NCBI GenBank assembly: GCA_023663905.1
Contig: JAMPGO010000001.1
Span: 394,875-443,849, forward strand
Source of the DNA: Ruminococcus flavefaciens
Lineage (GTDB): Bacteria > Bacillota > Clostridia > Oscillospirales > Ruminococcaceae
Length of the DNA: 48,975 nt
Direction of reading: 5' to 3'
The position numbers and the translations under genes are program-made. How positions within the stretch are numbered: the first letter of the stretch is position 1; each line of letters begins with the position of its first letter. Under the pieces are notes generated by a model, which was not told where the DNA came from, ran no database searches, and was given only the letters and a program-made list of their open reading frames with translations. Positions 24,159 through 33,269 of the stretch are shown here, piece by piece.

Positions 24159-25112
24159 ATGTATATTGGTTACAGTGAAGCGGAAACTTTTCTGAGAAAC
24201 TGCAAAGACGCTGTTATAATTACTCATCAGAATCCCGACGGCGACTGCATAGGCGCAGGCTTCGGGCTGAAAGATATTCTTGCCGAGCTTGGTATAAGAA
24301 GCCGTGTTGTGTGCAGTGATGAATTTCCGCCACGCTATGATTTTATGACGAATACAGGCGCAGGCGAGGATTTTGAACCGCAGACCGTTATTGCCGTTGA
24401 TATAGCCGATACCAGACTTATGGGCAAATATCAGGAAATTTACGGCGACAAGGTACAGCTCTGCATAGACCACCATATTTCAAATACAGGCTATGCGGAA
24501 AAAACTCTCCTCAGACCAAAGGCTTCGGCTGCGTGCGAAGTTATATACGACCTTGCAAAGTTTATGGGCGTAAATATAAGCCGTCACTGTGCGATGTGCC
24601 TTTATACAGGTATTGCGACGGATTCGGGCTGTTTCAAGTATGAATCCACTACGGCAAATACTCACGAAATCGCCGCCGAAATGAAGAGATGTTATGATAT
24701 TGATTTCGCAAAAATCAACCGTATGATGTTTGAAATAAAGACAAAGGCGAGGATGATTCTTGAATCCAAGTTTATCGGTCTTATGGAAGAGTATCTTGAC
24801 AGCAGGCTTGTTATCGTCGCCGTAACTCTTGATATGATGAATGAAATCGGTGTGAATGCTGACGAATTTGAAGGTCTTGCGCCTATGACTATCCAGCTTG
24901 AAGGTACAGAAGTAGGTGTGCTTATGAAAGAACGTGAGAAGGGCATTTTCAGATGTTCATTCCGTTCTGCCGATAAAGTTAACGTTTCCGAAATATGCAA
25001 GTCTCTCGGCGGAGGAGGTCACGCAAAGGCTTCAGGCTGTACAATCGAGGGCTGTACTCCGGACGAAGCGAAAAATCTTATCATCGAGACTGTAAGGAAG
25101 GCAATGCAATGA
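24159..25112 (+). CDS. nrnA: DHH-family phosphoesterase NrnA (oligoribonuclease/pAp phosphatase)
   Basis: 317 residues. Metal-binding motifs HQNPDGDCIGAG, VDIADTR and IDHHISN define the DHH domain; the C-terminal DHHA1 domain ends in GGGGHAKASG. NrnA degrades nanoRNAs and pAp in Firmicutes that lack Orn. AAGGAGG precedes the ATG. Its stop overlaps truB by four bases (ATGA). The rbfA-nrnA-truB-ribF order is conserved in Firmicutes. Confidence 0.94.
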   Translation: MYIGYSEAETFLRNCKDAVIITHQNPDGDCIGAGFGLKDILAELGIRSRVVCSDEFPPRYDFMTNTGAGEDFEPQTVIAVDIADTRLMGKYQEIYGDKVQLCIDHHISNTGYAEKTLLRPKASAACEVIYDLAKFMGVNISRHCAMCLYTGIATDSGCFKYESTTANTHEIAAEMKRCYDIDFAKINRMMFEIKTKARMILESKFIGLMEEYLDSRLVIVAVTLDMMNEIGVNADEFEGLAPMTIQLEGTEVGVLMKEREKGIFRCSFRSADKVNVSEICKSLGGGGHAKASGCTIEGCTPDEAKNLIIETVRKAMQ

Positions 25113-26002
25113 ACGGGATACTGTGCGTGAATAAACCGCAGGGATTTACGTCGTTTGATGTGATTGCAAAACTGCGTGGCATACTGAAAATAAAGCGCAT
25201 AGGTCACGGCGGTACTCTTGACCCTATGGCGACGGGTGTTCTGCCTGTTTTTATCGGGAATGCCACAAAAGCGTGCGATATGATGCCTGATTCTTCAAAA
25301 GCGTACCGTGCAGGGTTCAGGTTCGGCATAACCACAGATACGCAGGATATTACGGGAAAAGTTTTAACTGAATCCGATAAAAAAGTATCTTCTGAAGAGC
25401 TTAAATCCGTTCTGCCTGAATTTATCGGCAATATTATGCAGATTCCGCCTATGTACTCCGCCGTGCAGGTTAACGGCAAGCGCCTCTATGATTTGGCTCG
25501 TCAGGGCATTGAAGTTGAGCGCAAACCACGTGAAATCGAGGTAAAGCAGATTAATTTGCTGAATTACAGCGAGGAAGCGCAGGAGGGTACTTTTGAAATA
25601 TCCTGCGGAAAGGGTACGTATATCCGCACTATTATTCACGACATCGGCGGAAAACTGGGCTGTGGCGGAGCTATGACATCCCTTGAACGTATCTGCTCGG
25701 GCGGATTTTCAATTGCCGACTGCCACACGCTGGAGGAAATTCAGCAGGCAAAGGACGAAAACCGCCTTGAAAGCCTGATTCTTCCGACGGAAGCTGTATT
25801 TGCAGGACTTCCGAAGCTGAGGCTGAATGAAGTGCAGACGAGGATGTATAAAAACGGTGTTAAGCTTGATTTGAACCGCATAAACAGCGTAAGACAGGGG
25901 AGAGACAGGTATTCTGTGTACGGCTCGAACGGCGGATTTATCGGTGTTGCGGGTGCGGATTTTGAAAAAGCCGAACTGCGTGTTGTTAAAAATTTTATCT
26001 GA
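25109..26002 (+). CDS. truB: tRNA pseudouridine(55) synthase
   Basis: 297 residues. The catalytic Asp38 is in GHGGTLDPMATG. NKPQGFTSFDV and PPMYSAVQVNGKRLYDLAR are further family motifs, and GTYIRTI is the late conserved motif. It makes pseudouridine 55 in the T-loop of tRNAs. The start is ATG 25109, overlapping the nrnA stop; a longer frame to 24995 lies within nrnA. Confidence 0.96.
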   Translation: MNGILCVNKPQGFTSFDVIAKLRGILKIKRIGHGGTLDPMATGVLPVFIGNATKACDMMPDSSKAYRAGFRFGITTDTQDITGKVLTESDKKVSSEELKSVLPEFIGNIMQIPPMYSAVQVNGKRLYDLARQGIEVERKPREIEVKQINLLNYSEEAQEGTFEISCGKGTYIRTIIHDIGGKLGCGGAMTSLERICSGGFSIADCHTLEEIQQAKDENRLESLILPTEAVFAGLPKLRLNEVQTRMYKNGVKLDLNRINSVRQGRDRYSVYGSNGGFIGVAGADFEKAELRVVKNFI

Positions 26003-26011
26003 GGTGAAATA

Positions 26012-26881
26012 ATGAATACAAAGAAATCTGCTGTTGCTCTGGGACTTTTTGACGGCGTTCATCTCGGTCATCGTGCTGTTCTGAAAATGGCAGTGGAAAG
26101 CGGATTTGTGCCGTCTGTATTTACGTTCAATCCTGAAACGGTCGCAGTAAAAAGCAGTGCGGGATATATATATAATAAGGAAGAAAAAGACAGACTTCTT
26201 GCCGGCTGTGGTATTGAGCAGATTTATTCTGTTGATTTCAGCGACGTATGCGGACTGAACGGCGAGGAGTTTGTTAAAAATATTCTCATTGACAGGCTGA
26301 ATGCGGGATTTGTCTGCTGTGGAAATGATTTCAGATTCGGAAAAAATGCGTCGTGCGGAGTTGCAGAACTGCGTGAACTCGGCAGGAAGTACGGTTTTGA
26401 TTTTGCGAGCGCCGATGATATAAAATGGGAGAACGTAACGGTTTCCTCTACTGAAATACGTGAATTTCTGCTTGACGGCGACGTTGTAAAAGCACATATG
26501 TTCCTCGGAAGCCCTTATACTGTCAGCTGTGAAGTGGTTCACGGCGCTGAACTCGGCAGGACTATTGGCTTTCCGACGATAAATCAGGTGTTCGGCAAGG
26601 GTCAGCTCGTGCCGAAATACGGAGTATACGCAAGCAATGTCTGTATTGACGGAAGCGATTACAGGGCAATGACGAATATCGGTATGAAGCCTACTGTCAA
26701 TTATGGCGGAATGCCTCTTGCGGAGACCCATATTATCGGCTTTTCGGGCGATTTGTACGGCAGAAGAATCAGCACTGAAATTATGGAATTTGTACGTCCC
26801 GAACAGAAGTTCGCTTCGGTTGACGAGCTGAAAAGGGAGATTGCCGAAGATATGGAAGAGATACAGAATATTTTAATGTAA
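26012..26881 (+). CDS. ribF: Bifunctional riboflavin kinase/FAD synthetase
   Basis: 289 residues. The N-terminal nucleotidyl-transferase domain has LFDGVHLGHRAVLK and FRFGKNASC; the C-terminal kinase domain has GRTIGFPTIN, LVPKYGVYA and GMKPTVNYGG. Together they convert riboflavin to FMN then FAD. It is slightly shorter than the usual 305-315 residues but has both domains. It begins 9 bp after truB and is the last gene of the operon, as in many Firmicutes. Confidence 0.95.
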   Translation: MNTKKSAVALGLFDGVHLGHRAVLKMAVESGFVPSVFTFNPETVAVKSSAGYIYNKEEKDRLLAGCGIEQIYSVDFSDVCGLNGEEFVKNILIDRLNAGFVCCGNDFRFGKNASCGVAELRELGRKYGFDFASADDIKWENVTVSSTEIREFLLDGDVVKAHMFLGSPYTVSCEVVHGAELGRTIGFPTINQVFGKGQLVPKYGVYASNVCIDGSDYRAMTNIGMKPTVNYGGMPLAETHIIGFSGDLYGRRISTEIMEFVRPEQKFASVDELKREIAEDMEEIQNILM

Positions 26882-26934
26882 ACATAGAAAATTCGTAATG
26901 CTTTCACGATATTGTCACATAAATAGGCTATTAT

Positions 26935-26960
26935 TGTAAAAGCATTATTAAATTTATAAT
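26935..26960 (+). promoter_or_regulatory. AT-rich promoter region of the first Gld-like ABC operon, with a motif shared with the second
   Basis: TATAAT at 26955-26960 has only TTGTAA 15 bp upstream as a -35, so the promoter call is weak. TGTAAAAGCATTATTA (26935-26950) closely resembles a minus-strand element (45975-45992) upstream of the second operon. Confidence 0.35.
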
Positions 26961-26979
26961 ATCAGGAGGATACAACCAG

Positions 26980-28029
26980 ATGATTGAGGTCAGAAACCTT
27001 GTCAAGCGTTACGGCGACAAGCAAGCCGTCAACGACATCAGCTTTACGGTTGAAAAAGGCGAAATATTAGGATTTCTCGGTCCTAACGGTGCAGGAAAAT
27101 CAACCACAATGAATATGCTTACGGGCTATATTTCGTCAACTTCGGGACATATTACAATCAACGGAGTTGACATTCTGGAAGACCCTATAAAAGCCAAATC
27201 GAACATAGGCTATCTTCCGGAAATTCCGCCCCTTTATGTTGATATGACTGTGGACGGCTATCTTAATTTTATGTATGATTTGAAAAAGTGCAAGCTTTCA
27301 AGAAAAAAACATCTTGAAGAAGTCTGCAATCTGTGTAAGATTTCGCACGTAAGGAGCAGGCTTATCCGCAATCTTTCCAAAGGTTACAAGCAGAGAGTCG
27401 GACTTGCTCAGGCGCTTATAAATAATCCGCCCGTGCTTATACTGGACGAGCCGACCGTCGGACTTGACCCGAATCAGATTATTGAAATACGTACTCTTAT
27501 CAAGAAGCTCGGACAGAATCACACGGTTATTTTATCGTCCCATATTCTTCCCGAAATTCAGGCGGTATGCGACAGGATTATCATCATCAACAAGGGTGTT
27601 GTTGCCGCACACGGTACGGCGGACGAAATCGCAAGAAGCATTACAAATCAGCACAAAATGACTCTCAGAATCGAGGGTACAACTCACACAAAGAACGACA
27701 AGCAGGAGATTATTGACGAACTTAAAAAGCTCGACGGAATCAAGTATGTCCGTGCCGATATGGAGCGTGAGCGTGGAATATACGACTATGACGTTGAGAC
27801 CGACGGCAAAACTGACATACGTCGTGCGATAAACAGTCTTTGCAGGGAAAAGGGCTGGAATATTCTTATGCTTCAGCTGTCAGACCTCACGCTTGAGGAT
27901 ATATTCCTTAGAATTACTACAGGCGATATGATTGCCGGCAATGATATGGCTGAAAATTCTGCTCCGAAATTTGACATTGATGTTAAGGACGGCGAGCTTA
28001 TTGCCACAGAAAAAGGAGGAGAAGAATAA
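26980..28029 (+). CDS. ABC transporter ATP-binding protein, Gld-type system 1
   Basis: 349 residues. Walker A GPNGAGKST (34-42), signature LSKGYKQR (about 130) and Walker B LILDEPTVGLDP are all intact, with a C-terminal extension of about 110 residues ending in an acidic tail. It is of the GldA/NatA/CcmA type that works with ABC-2 permeases. The permease gene overlaps its stop (TAATG), then GldG-like and DUF4340 genes follow. It closely resembles the ATPase at 44885-45913. The substrate is unknown. Confidence 0.93.
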   Translation: MIEVRNLVKRYGDKQAVNDISFTVEKGEILGFLGPNGAGKSTTMNMLTGYISSTSGHITINGVDILEDPIKAKSNIGYLPEIPPLYVDMTVDGYLNFMYDLKKCKLSRKKHLEEVCNLCKISHVRSRLIRNLSKGYKQRVGLAQALINNPPVLILDEPTVGLDPNQIIEIRTLIKKLGQNHTVILSSHILPEIQAVCDRIIIINKGVVAAHGTADEIARSITNQHKMTLRIEGTTHTKNDKQEIIDELKKLDGIKYVRADMERERGIYDYDVETDGKTDIRRAINSLCREKGWNILMLQLSDLTLEDIFLRITTGDMIAGNDMAENSAPKFDIDVKDGELIATEKGGEE

Positions 28030-28733
28030 TGGGAGCTATATACAGACGTGAAATGGGTGCGTTCTTTACATCGGGACTTGCCTACGTATTTTTATCGGTG
28101 TTCTCGCTTCTCTCGGGAATATTCTTCTTTTTCGGCGTAATCGGCTCGGCAACGTCAAATATGTCGTCAATGTTCAGCTCGATGTTTATTATAGTGCTGT
28201 TCCTTATCCCGATTCTTACAATGAAGCTTATGAGCGAGGAAAAGAAAAACCGTACCGACCAAGGACTTCTTACCGCACCTATAGGGCTGTGGTCAATCGT
28301 TCTCGGCAAATATTTCGCCGCACTCACTCTCTTCATAATCGCCGAGAGCGTTGTGTTCATCTATGCAATAATCATCGCTGTTTACGGCGAAGTTCAGTGG
28401 GCATCGCTTCTCGGAAACTACTTTGCAATGCTGTTTCTCGGGTCTGCATTCATCGCCGTCGGACTGTTTATCTCATCGCTGACGGAGAACCAGATGGCAG
28501 CCGCTGTTGCAAGTATGCTCGCACTTTTTGTACTCTATCTGTTTGATTCACTCGCTTCAAACATCTCAAACGAGTATATCCAGAAGGCTATGCTCTCACT
28601 TTCATTCTATTCAAGATACATCGAATTTACTCAGGGAGTGTTTAATCTCTCAAGCGTAGTATTTTTCATCAGCTCCGCTTTTATCTTCAACTTCTTCACA
28701 GTAAGAGTTCTGGACAAGAGACGTTGGGGTTAA
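28029..28733 (+). CDS. ABC-2 type permease (GldF-like), Gld-type system 1
   Basis: 234 residues with about six transmembrane segments. MGAIYRREMGAFFTSGLAYVF, FLIPILTMKLMSEEKKNRTDQGLLTAP and VLGKYFAALTLFII are typical of GldF/ABC-2 permeases. It overlaps the ATPase gene by one base, which suggests fixed stoichiometry. The late SSVVFFISSAFIFNFFTVRVLDKRRW segment resembles the other copy at 44154-44885. Confidence 0.92.
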   Translation: MGAIYRREMGAFFTSGLAYVFLSVFSLLSGIFFFFGVIGSATSNMSSMFSSMFIIVLFLIPILTMKLMSEEKKNRTDQGLLTAPIGLWSIVLGKYFAALTLFIIAESVVFIYAIIIAVYGEVQWASLLGNYFAMLFLGSAFIAVGLFISSLTENQMAAAVASMLALFVLYLFDSLASNISNEYIQKAMLSLSFYSRYIEFTQGVFNLSSVVFFISSAFIFNFFTVRVLDKRRWG

Positions 28734-28756
28734 TGCAGAAAGGAGACTGAATACCA

Positions 28757-30361
28757 ATGAGCAAAAAAGAATTAACTGAAACTCCTGTTGAGGAGAATGC
28801 TAAAAAATCAAAGAATTTCAAGAAGCTGAAATTCGGTTCAATGTCCGTTGTGGTGATTGTCCTCGTAATAGCTATTGTTATCGTCGCCAATCTTATGTGC
28901 GGACTGCTTATGAAGCGCTATCCTGTCAAGCTCGACCTCACACCCGATAACAGATACGAGCTGTCGGACAAGTCCATTGAAGCTGTAAAGGCACTGGACA
29001 AGGACGTTGAAATAACTGTAATGATGACAAAGGACTATTTCACGGCAATGTCACAGCAGTATGAATCTATGTTCTATCAGTATTACGGCGCTATAGTTGA
29101 AATGCCGTTTGAAATCATTCCCGAGATTCTGGACAAGTACACTGTCTATGCGGAGCAGGGCGAGGGAAGCATAAGTGTAAGCTATGTTGATATGAACAAA
29201 GACCCTGACGTTGTTACAAGATTCAGCAACTACTACAACGGCGAAATCACGCAGGGAAGCATTGTACTCCAGTGCGGCGAGCGTGTAAAGGTTATTGACG
29301 CAAATGCCGTTGCGGGTATGATTGCACCTACTCAGGACAGCACAATGACCAACATCAATATGGTTTTTGCAGGCGAAAGTACGCTCACTTCCGCTATCAG
29401 GGCTGTTACTGACACAAATCCTGTAAGAACAGCTTTTGTAACTACAATGAACGGAAATGCCGTTTCCGACAATTCACATTCCTCAATTTCCGCATCATTC
29501 AAGAATTTTCTTTCAACAAACGGCTATGACTGCACAGAGATTGACGTTGCAACCGATTCTCTCAGTCCCGACGATTATGATATGCTTGTCATTGCCTGCC
29601 CTGCCGTTGATTTTTCAGAGGATATTATAACAAAAATCAGCGATTTCCTTTACAACGGCGGACAGTATGAAAAAGATGTGATATATGTTCCGAATTTCTA
29701 TGCAACAAATCTGCCTAATATCAGTGCATTTCTTGCTGACTGGAAAATTGAAATCCAGCAGTCGGCTGTAATGGATGATAATATGGTTCAGGCAAGCTAC
29801 ACGTCTCTCGGCGGTATGGTTGATTATGCGCCTATGCTCCAGATTGCAGACTCCGAAACAGTAGGAACACTTCCGAACGAGGCGCTTCCTGTTATTGCTT
29901 CCTATGCAAAGCCAATAAATATCCTCAGCAAGAATAATGACGGAATCACTAAGGAGATTCTTAAATCCTCCGCAAGTTCATTCCTCACCGACCTCCAGAC
30001 GGGCGAATCTTCCGACGAGAAGGCTTCCTACAATGTTGTTGTACAGGCAAGACGTGAGACTTCCGAACAGCTTAATATTTACGGAAGCGACCTGCTTGTA
30101 ATAAGCAGTCCGTTTATGCTCGACAGCTCGGTTCTCGGAAGTACAAACACATATAACAATGCAAGTGCCGTGCTTAATATTGTCAACAATATTTCAGGCA
30201 AGGAAGAAAGCATTATCATTCCCGAAAAGGCACTTCAGCAGAGCAGTCTTGCACTTACGACGGCTTCGGCAAGGGTTATACAGATAATTGTTATTATTGT
30301 TATTCCTCTGCTTATCGCAATCGCCGGAGTTGCTGTACTGGTATGGAGAAAGAACAAATGA
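28757..30361 (+). CDS. GldG-like membrane-anchored protein, Gld-type system 1
   Basis: 534 residues. A Lys-rich cytoplasmic start is followed by a membrane helix (about 33-55), a large extracytoplasmic region, and a second helix near the C-terminus (about 508-528) before RKNK. KLDLTPDNRYELSDKSIEAV just after the first helix is the GldG hallmark, followed by MLVIACPAVDFSEDII of the ABC-type uncharacterised periplasmic domain. In Bacteroidetes GldG works with GldA/GldF in gliding; in Clostridia its role is not known. It overlaps the DUF4340 gene by four bases. Confidence 0.88.
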   Translation: MSKKELTETPVEENAKKSKNFKKLKFGSMSVVVIVLVIAIVIVANLMCGLLMKRYPVKLDLTPDNRYELSDKSIEAVKALDKDVEITVMMTKDYFTAMSQQYESMFYQYYGAIVEMPFEIIPEILDKYTVYAEQGEGSISVSYVDMNKDPDVVTRFSNYYNGEITQGSIVLQCGERVKVIDANAVAGMIAPTQDSTMTNINMVFAGESTLTSAIRAVTDTNPVRTAFVTTMNGNAVSDNSHSSISASFKNFLSTNGYDCTEIDVATDSLSPDDYDMLVIACPAVDFSEDIITKISDFLYNGGQYEKDVIYVPNFYATNLPNISAFLADWKIEIQQSAVMDDNMVQASYTSLGGMVDYAPMLQIADSETVGTLPNEALPVIASYAKPINILSKNNDGITKEILKSSASSFLTDLQTGESSDEKASYNVVVQARRETSEQLNIYGSDLLVISSPFMLDSSVLGSTNTYNNASAVLNIVNNISGKEESIIIPEKALQQSSLALTTASARVIQIIVIIVIPLLIAIAGVAVLVWRKNK

Positions 30362-31887
30362 AGAAATCAGTTAAAGGAATTATCGGGCTTTGTGCGGTTC
30401 TTGCCGTCCTCGGCGGAGGCTATACCGCACTTATGCTCACTCAGCCCGAAGAACCAGCAGAAGATAACAGCAGTTCGGATGTTACTGATACACAACAGCA
30501 CGAAGTTATTCTCATTCACGATGACAGCGTTACGGGAACAGACCCCGATACAGGCGCAGACCTTAAGGGTGTTGTAAAGACTGTTGACGTAAAAAATGCG
30601 TCGGGTGAGCTTCACGTTGTGCAGAAAACACCCGCAACAGATGATACCGCCACAGTATATACGCTTGACGGCTATCAGGATGTTGCAATGAAAACGTCTG
30701 TAATAGGTACTCTCGCAAATAATGCCAACGGAATGACTTCCGCTGACATTATCGAGGAAAACTGTACCAATCTCGCAAAATTCGGGCTTGATTCGCCTGA
30801 AATTACCGTAGATATTGAATACGAAACAGGTACGAAGTACAGACTGTTAATAGGCAATTCAGCCCCGACAGGTTCTGTGACTTACGTTATGCTTGACGGC
30901 ATTGATACTGTGTTTACGGTAAAGGATTCAACTCTCGCAAACTACAGCAAGACTTTTACGGAGCTGGTTGATACAACTATTCTTAAAAGTCCCGATGAAA
31001 CACCGATTGTTGAGAGCTTCAGAATCGAGCGTGAGGACATTGACTATGACATTCTTCTGGAATATATCGACGACGACAGCGACTACAAGGGCGGTACTTC
31101 TTCGGCTCATATGATGAAAGAACCTGTTGAGGCATACCTTGCCGCTGAAAGCTCATCGGATGTTATAACAGGGATGTTCGGTCTCTCGGCTGACGGCATA
31201 TACTGTGTTCACTGCGAAGAATCCGATATAGCCGAAGCAGGTCTTGCTTCACCGTTCTGCACCGTATCAATGGAATGCAGTGACGGAAACGACTATAAAC
31301 TTCTTCTCAGCGAGCCGTTCAACGACAGCGAAAACGGCAGAAGCTGTTATGCAATGCTTGAGGGCGGAAACGTTATATTTATCATAACGACCGAGAAGGC
31401 TATGTGGACGACTATCAAGCCTGTTGACGTTGCTTCGACGATGTACGTCGCATCTTATGTATGGAATATAACCGACCTTAAATTCAGTGCTGACGGCAAG
31501 GAATACAGCTTTGAAATTTCGCCTGCCGACCCTGCTAACGTACCTGAATCGCCGAAGGCTTCCGATTTCAATGTCACACTCAACGGCGAAGATTTTGACA
31601 GCGAACGCTACAGACAGTTCTATAGTTTCCTTATAAGCGGAAATGCTGAGGATTTTGCCTTTGAAGAGGAGCTTCCGTCGGGCGAGCCAATGGCGGAGCT
31701 TGAATATACCGATTCATACGACAACAGAACACGCACATATGCCTTCTATGATTATTCGGCCATGACTGCTGTTATTGCTGTTGACGGACAGAGCAAATTC
31801 TTTATTTCAAAGCCTTATGTTGAAACACTGATTGACAATGCAGAAAGACTTGATTCCGATGAGGATTTTGTAAAAACCTGGAGATAA
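30358..31887 (+). CDS. DUF4340 membrane-anchored protein, Gld-type system 1
   Basis: 509 residues. One N-terminal membrane helix (IIGLCAVLAVLGGGYTALML) is followed by a Ser/Asp-rich linker and an extracytoplasmic body with repeated blocks such as LAKFGLDSPEITVDIEY and YRLLIGNSAPTGS, which define DUF4340. The start at 30358 gives an ATGA overlap with the GldG stop; a start at 30343 is possible. DUF4340 genes often follow GldG. It is larger than the copy in system 2 (468 residues). Confidence 0.85.
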   Translation: MKKSVKGIIGLCAVLAVLGGGYTALMLTQPEEPAEDNSSSDVTDTQQHEVILIHDDSVTGTDPDTGADLKGVVKTVDVKNASGELHVVQKTPATDDTATVYTLDGYQDVAMKTSVIGTLANNANGMTSADIIEENCTNLAKFGLDSPEITVDIEYETGTKYRLLIGNSAPTGSVTYVMLDGIDTVFTVKDSTLANYSKTFTELVDTTILKSPDETPIVESFRIEREDIDYDILLEYIDDDSDYKGGTSSAHMMKEPVEAYLAAESSSDVITGMFGLSADGIYCVHCEESDIAEAGLASPFCTVSMECSDGNDYKLLLSEPFNDSENGRSCYAMLEGGNVIFIITTEKAMWTTIKPVDVASTMYVASYVWNITDLKFSADGKEYSFEISPADPANVPESPKASDFNVTLNGEDFDSERYRQFYSFLISGNAEDFAFEEELPSGEPMAELEYTDSYDNRTRTYAFYDYSAMTAVIAVDGQSKFFISKPYVETLIDNAERLDSDEDFVKTWR

Positions 31888-31945
31888 TCCCGGGAAGAGT
31901 ACCATTCGCACAGACATCTTATTACCAAAGGAGGAATACTCAATT

Positions 31946-32227
31946 ATGAACGGAAAATTTAGCACATACAAGGGCTATCCCCTTGTGAGAAGCGGAAATC
32001 AGCTCTATTACGGCTATATGTCAGACCCATATGTTATCTGGATTCAGATACTTGAGACAAAAGAAATTGACGGCGACAAAATGACGACAAAGGTGAGAGT
32101 TATACAGCTTGATACGAACGAGAACGACCCTATGAAGCAGATTGTCAAGCGTTCCGACCGTGACGCAGGCTTGTATGAAGCTCTTGACATCGCAAAAGTA
32201 TGGCTCGACAAGGCTCTTGCAAAATAA
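31946..32227 (+). CDS. Uncharacterised small protein after the Gld-type operon
   Basis: 93 residues, soluble, no signal peptide. A beta-rich N-terminal half (YKGYPLVRSGNQLYYGYMSDPYVIWIQIL) leads to a C-terminal helix (RDAGLYEALDIAKVWLDKAL). AAGGAGG lies before the ATG, 58 bp after the DUF4340 stop with no terminator between, so it belongs to the operon. The second Gld-like locus lacks it. Family not recognised. Confidence 0.78.
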   Translation: MNGKFSTYKGYPLVRSGNQLYYGYMSDPYVIWIQILETKEIDGDKMTTKVRVIQLDTNENDPMKQIVKRSDRDAGLYEALDIAKVWLDKALAK

Positions 32228-32236
32228 TTAATTAAA

Positions 32237-32268
32237 ATATCCTCTGTTTTTATGCAGAGGGTATTTTT
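32237..32268 (+). terminator. Intrinsic terminator of the first Gld-type operon
   Basis: 10-bp stem ATATCCTCTG / CAGAGGGTAT (one G-U), 8-nt loop, then TTTT. Confidence 0.85.
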
Positions 32269-32365
32269 ATTTAAGTATTATTTAAGGCGGTTTTATCTGA
32301 TACGTCAAAAAATCCTCCCGATATTTGTGTATCAATACGAAATTTTACAGAAATTTAAAAATGTG

Positions 32366-32394
32366 TTGCATTATTTATTTATATGTTGTATAAT
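32366..32394 (+). promoter_or_regulatory. Promoter of the AT-rich secreted-protein gene
   Basis: -35 TTGCAT (32366-32371), 17-bp spacer, -10 TATAAT (32389-32394). Confidence 0.72.
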
Positions 32395-32428
32395 ATTGTT
32401 GTAAAGATTTATTTATAGAAGGTTAACT

Positions 32429-33031
32429 ATGAAATTATTAAAATTATTTTCTAAGTTGACAGCAGTTTTTTTATCATCTGTAATATCTGTTTCGTTTTTA
32501 TCTGTTTCAACATATGCTGTTGACAATGAAAACTTTGAATGTGTTTATCTTGATGATTATGAAATGGAAGTATCTCTTGAGGAATTAGCTGACAAGGGTG
32601 TTGAAGCTATTCTGTATTATGATGACACAACACAGTCTGTTTCAGTATATAATGGGGATTTTTTAATTGCTCCGTTAGAAGTTACTGAAAATTCATTAGG
32701 CTCATTTCACGTAGGATTGACATTTAATAAGTATCAGGATAGCTATAATTTGCATTGGCAAATTAATCTTTCTCAGTTGACATATATGAGTGCAGAGGTG
32801 TATTGCAAAGATACTGCTGTATTCTTTCCGACAGTGTTTTTTGAAGATGTTGTAACACAGAGATTTAATGGTTCATCAAGTTTAGGCTTTGGAGGCTCAT
32901 CATATTTTGATATACCATCAGGTTATGATAAAGTTAGAGTGGGTTGGAAAAATTGCACTCTTTCTTCTGTAACAGATACTTATTATATTGGTGATGACTC
33001 TGGTGTTGTAACTCTTTCAGATTTAATATAA
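32429..33031 (+). CDS. Uncharacterised secreted protein, AT-rich gene
   Basis: 200 residues. The N-terminal signal peptide (about 1-31, ending in STYA) is clear. The mature part starts acidic, is Ser/Tyr-rich and beta-prone, and has a Gly/Ser stretch (NGSSSLGFGGSSYF) near residue 150. No known domain was recognised and no dockerin, sorting signal or lipobox is present. The gene uses A/T-ending codons (tat, gat, aaa, tta) far more than its neighbours, a sign of recent acquisition. The ribosome site is AGAAGG. It could be a secreted effector or antigen; nothing supports a specific role. Confidence 0.72.
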   Translation: MKLLKLFSKLTAVFLSSVISVSFLSVSTYAVDNENFECVYLDDYEMEVSLEELADKGVEAILYYDDTTQSVSVYNGDFLIAPLEVTENSLGSFHVGLTFNKYQDSYNLHWQINLSQLTYMSAEVYCKDTAVFFPTVFFEDVVTQRFNGSSSLGFGGSSYFDIPSGYDKVRVGWKNCTLSSVTDTYYIGDDSGVVTLSDLI

Positions 33032-33033
33032 CG

Positions 33034-33237
33034 ATGTATATAAAAAGGGAGAAACTTAAACAAATATTAATTCAAAGTAATATTATTTCTCAGATAAAAA
33101 ATGGTCCAACTGTCATATTTTCAACATCAAAAAAAATTAAATCTATTAATGTAAAATATTGCAAACCGTTTATTATAGCAAGTTATGGGCGATTAGGTAT
33201 ACATATTTATTATTTAAAAGAGTTTACAGAGAATTAA
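33034..33237 (+). CDS. Small AT-rich ORF, possible remnant
   Basis: 67 codons starting 3 bp after the secreted-protein gene. It is Lys/Ile-rich (MYIKREKLKQILIQSNIISQ) and lacks a ribosome site before the ATG. Composition matches the preceding gene, so both may have come in together. It may be a real small protein, a decayed gene, or chance in AT-rich DNA. Confidence 0.3.
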   Translation: MYIKREKLKQILIQSNIISQIKNGPTVIFSTSKKIKSINVKYCKPFIIASYGRLGIHIYYLKEFTEN

Positions 33238-33269
33238 TAAATAATTATATAGCAAGGAGGCTAACAGAA

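Noticed and set aside
25709-26731. 340-codon minus-strand frame opposite truB and ribF
   Set aside because: Both plus genes are well supported by catalytic motifs; the minus frame is Cys/His/Phe-rich with no domain.
33159-33269. N-terminal extension of the GH26 gene
   Set aside because: The upstream part has no ribosome site and overlaps the AT-rich ORF, while AAGGAGG lies before the ATG at 33270 that opens a signal peptide.
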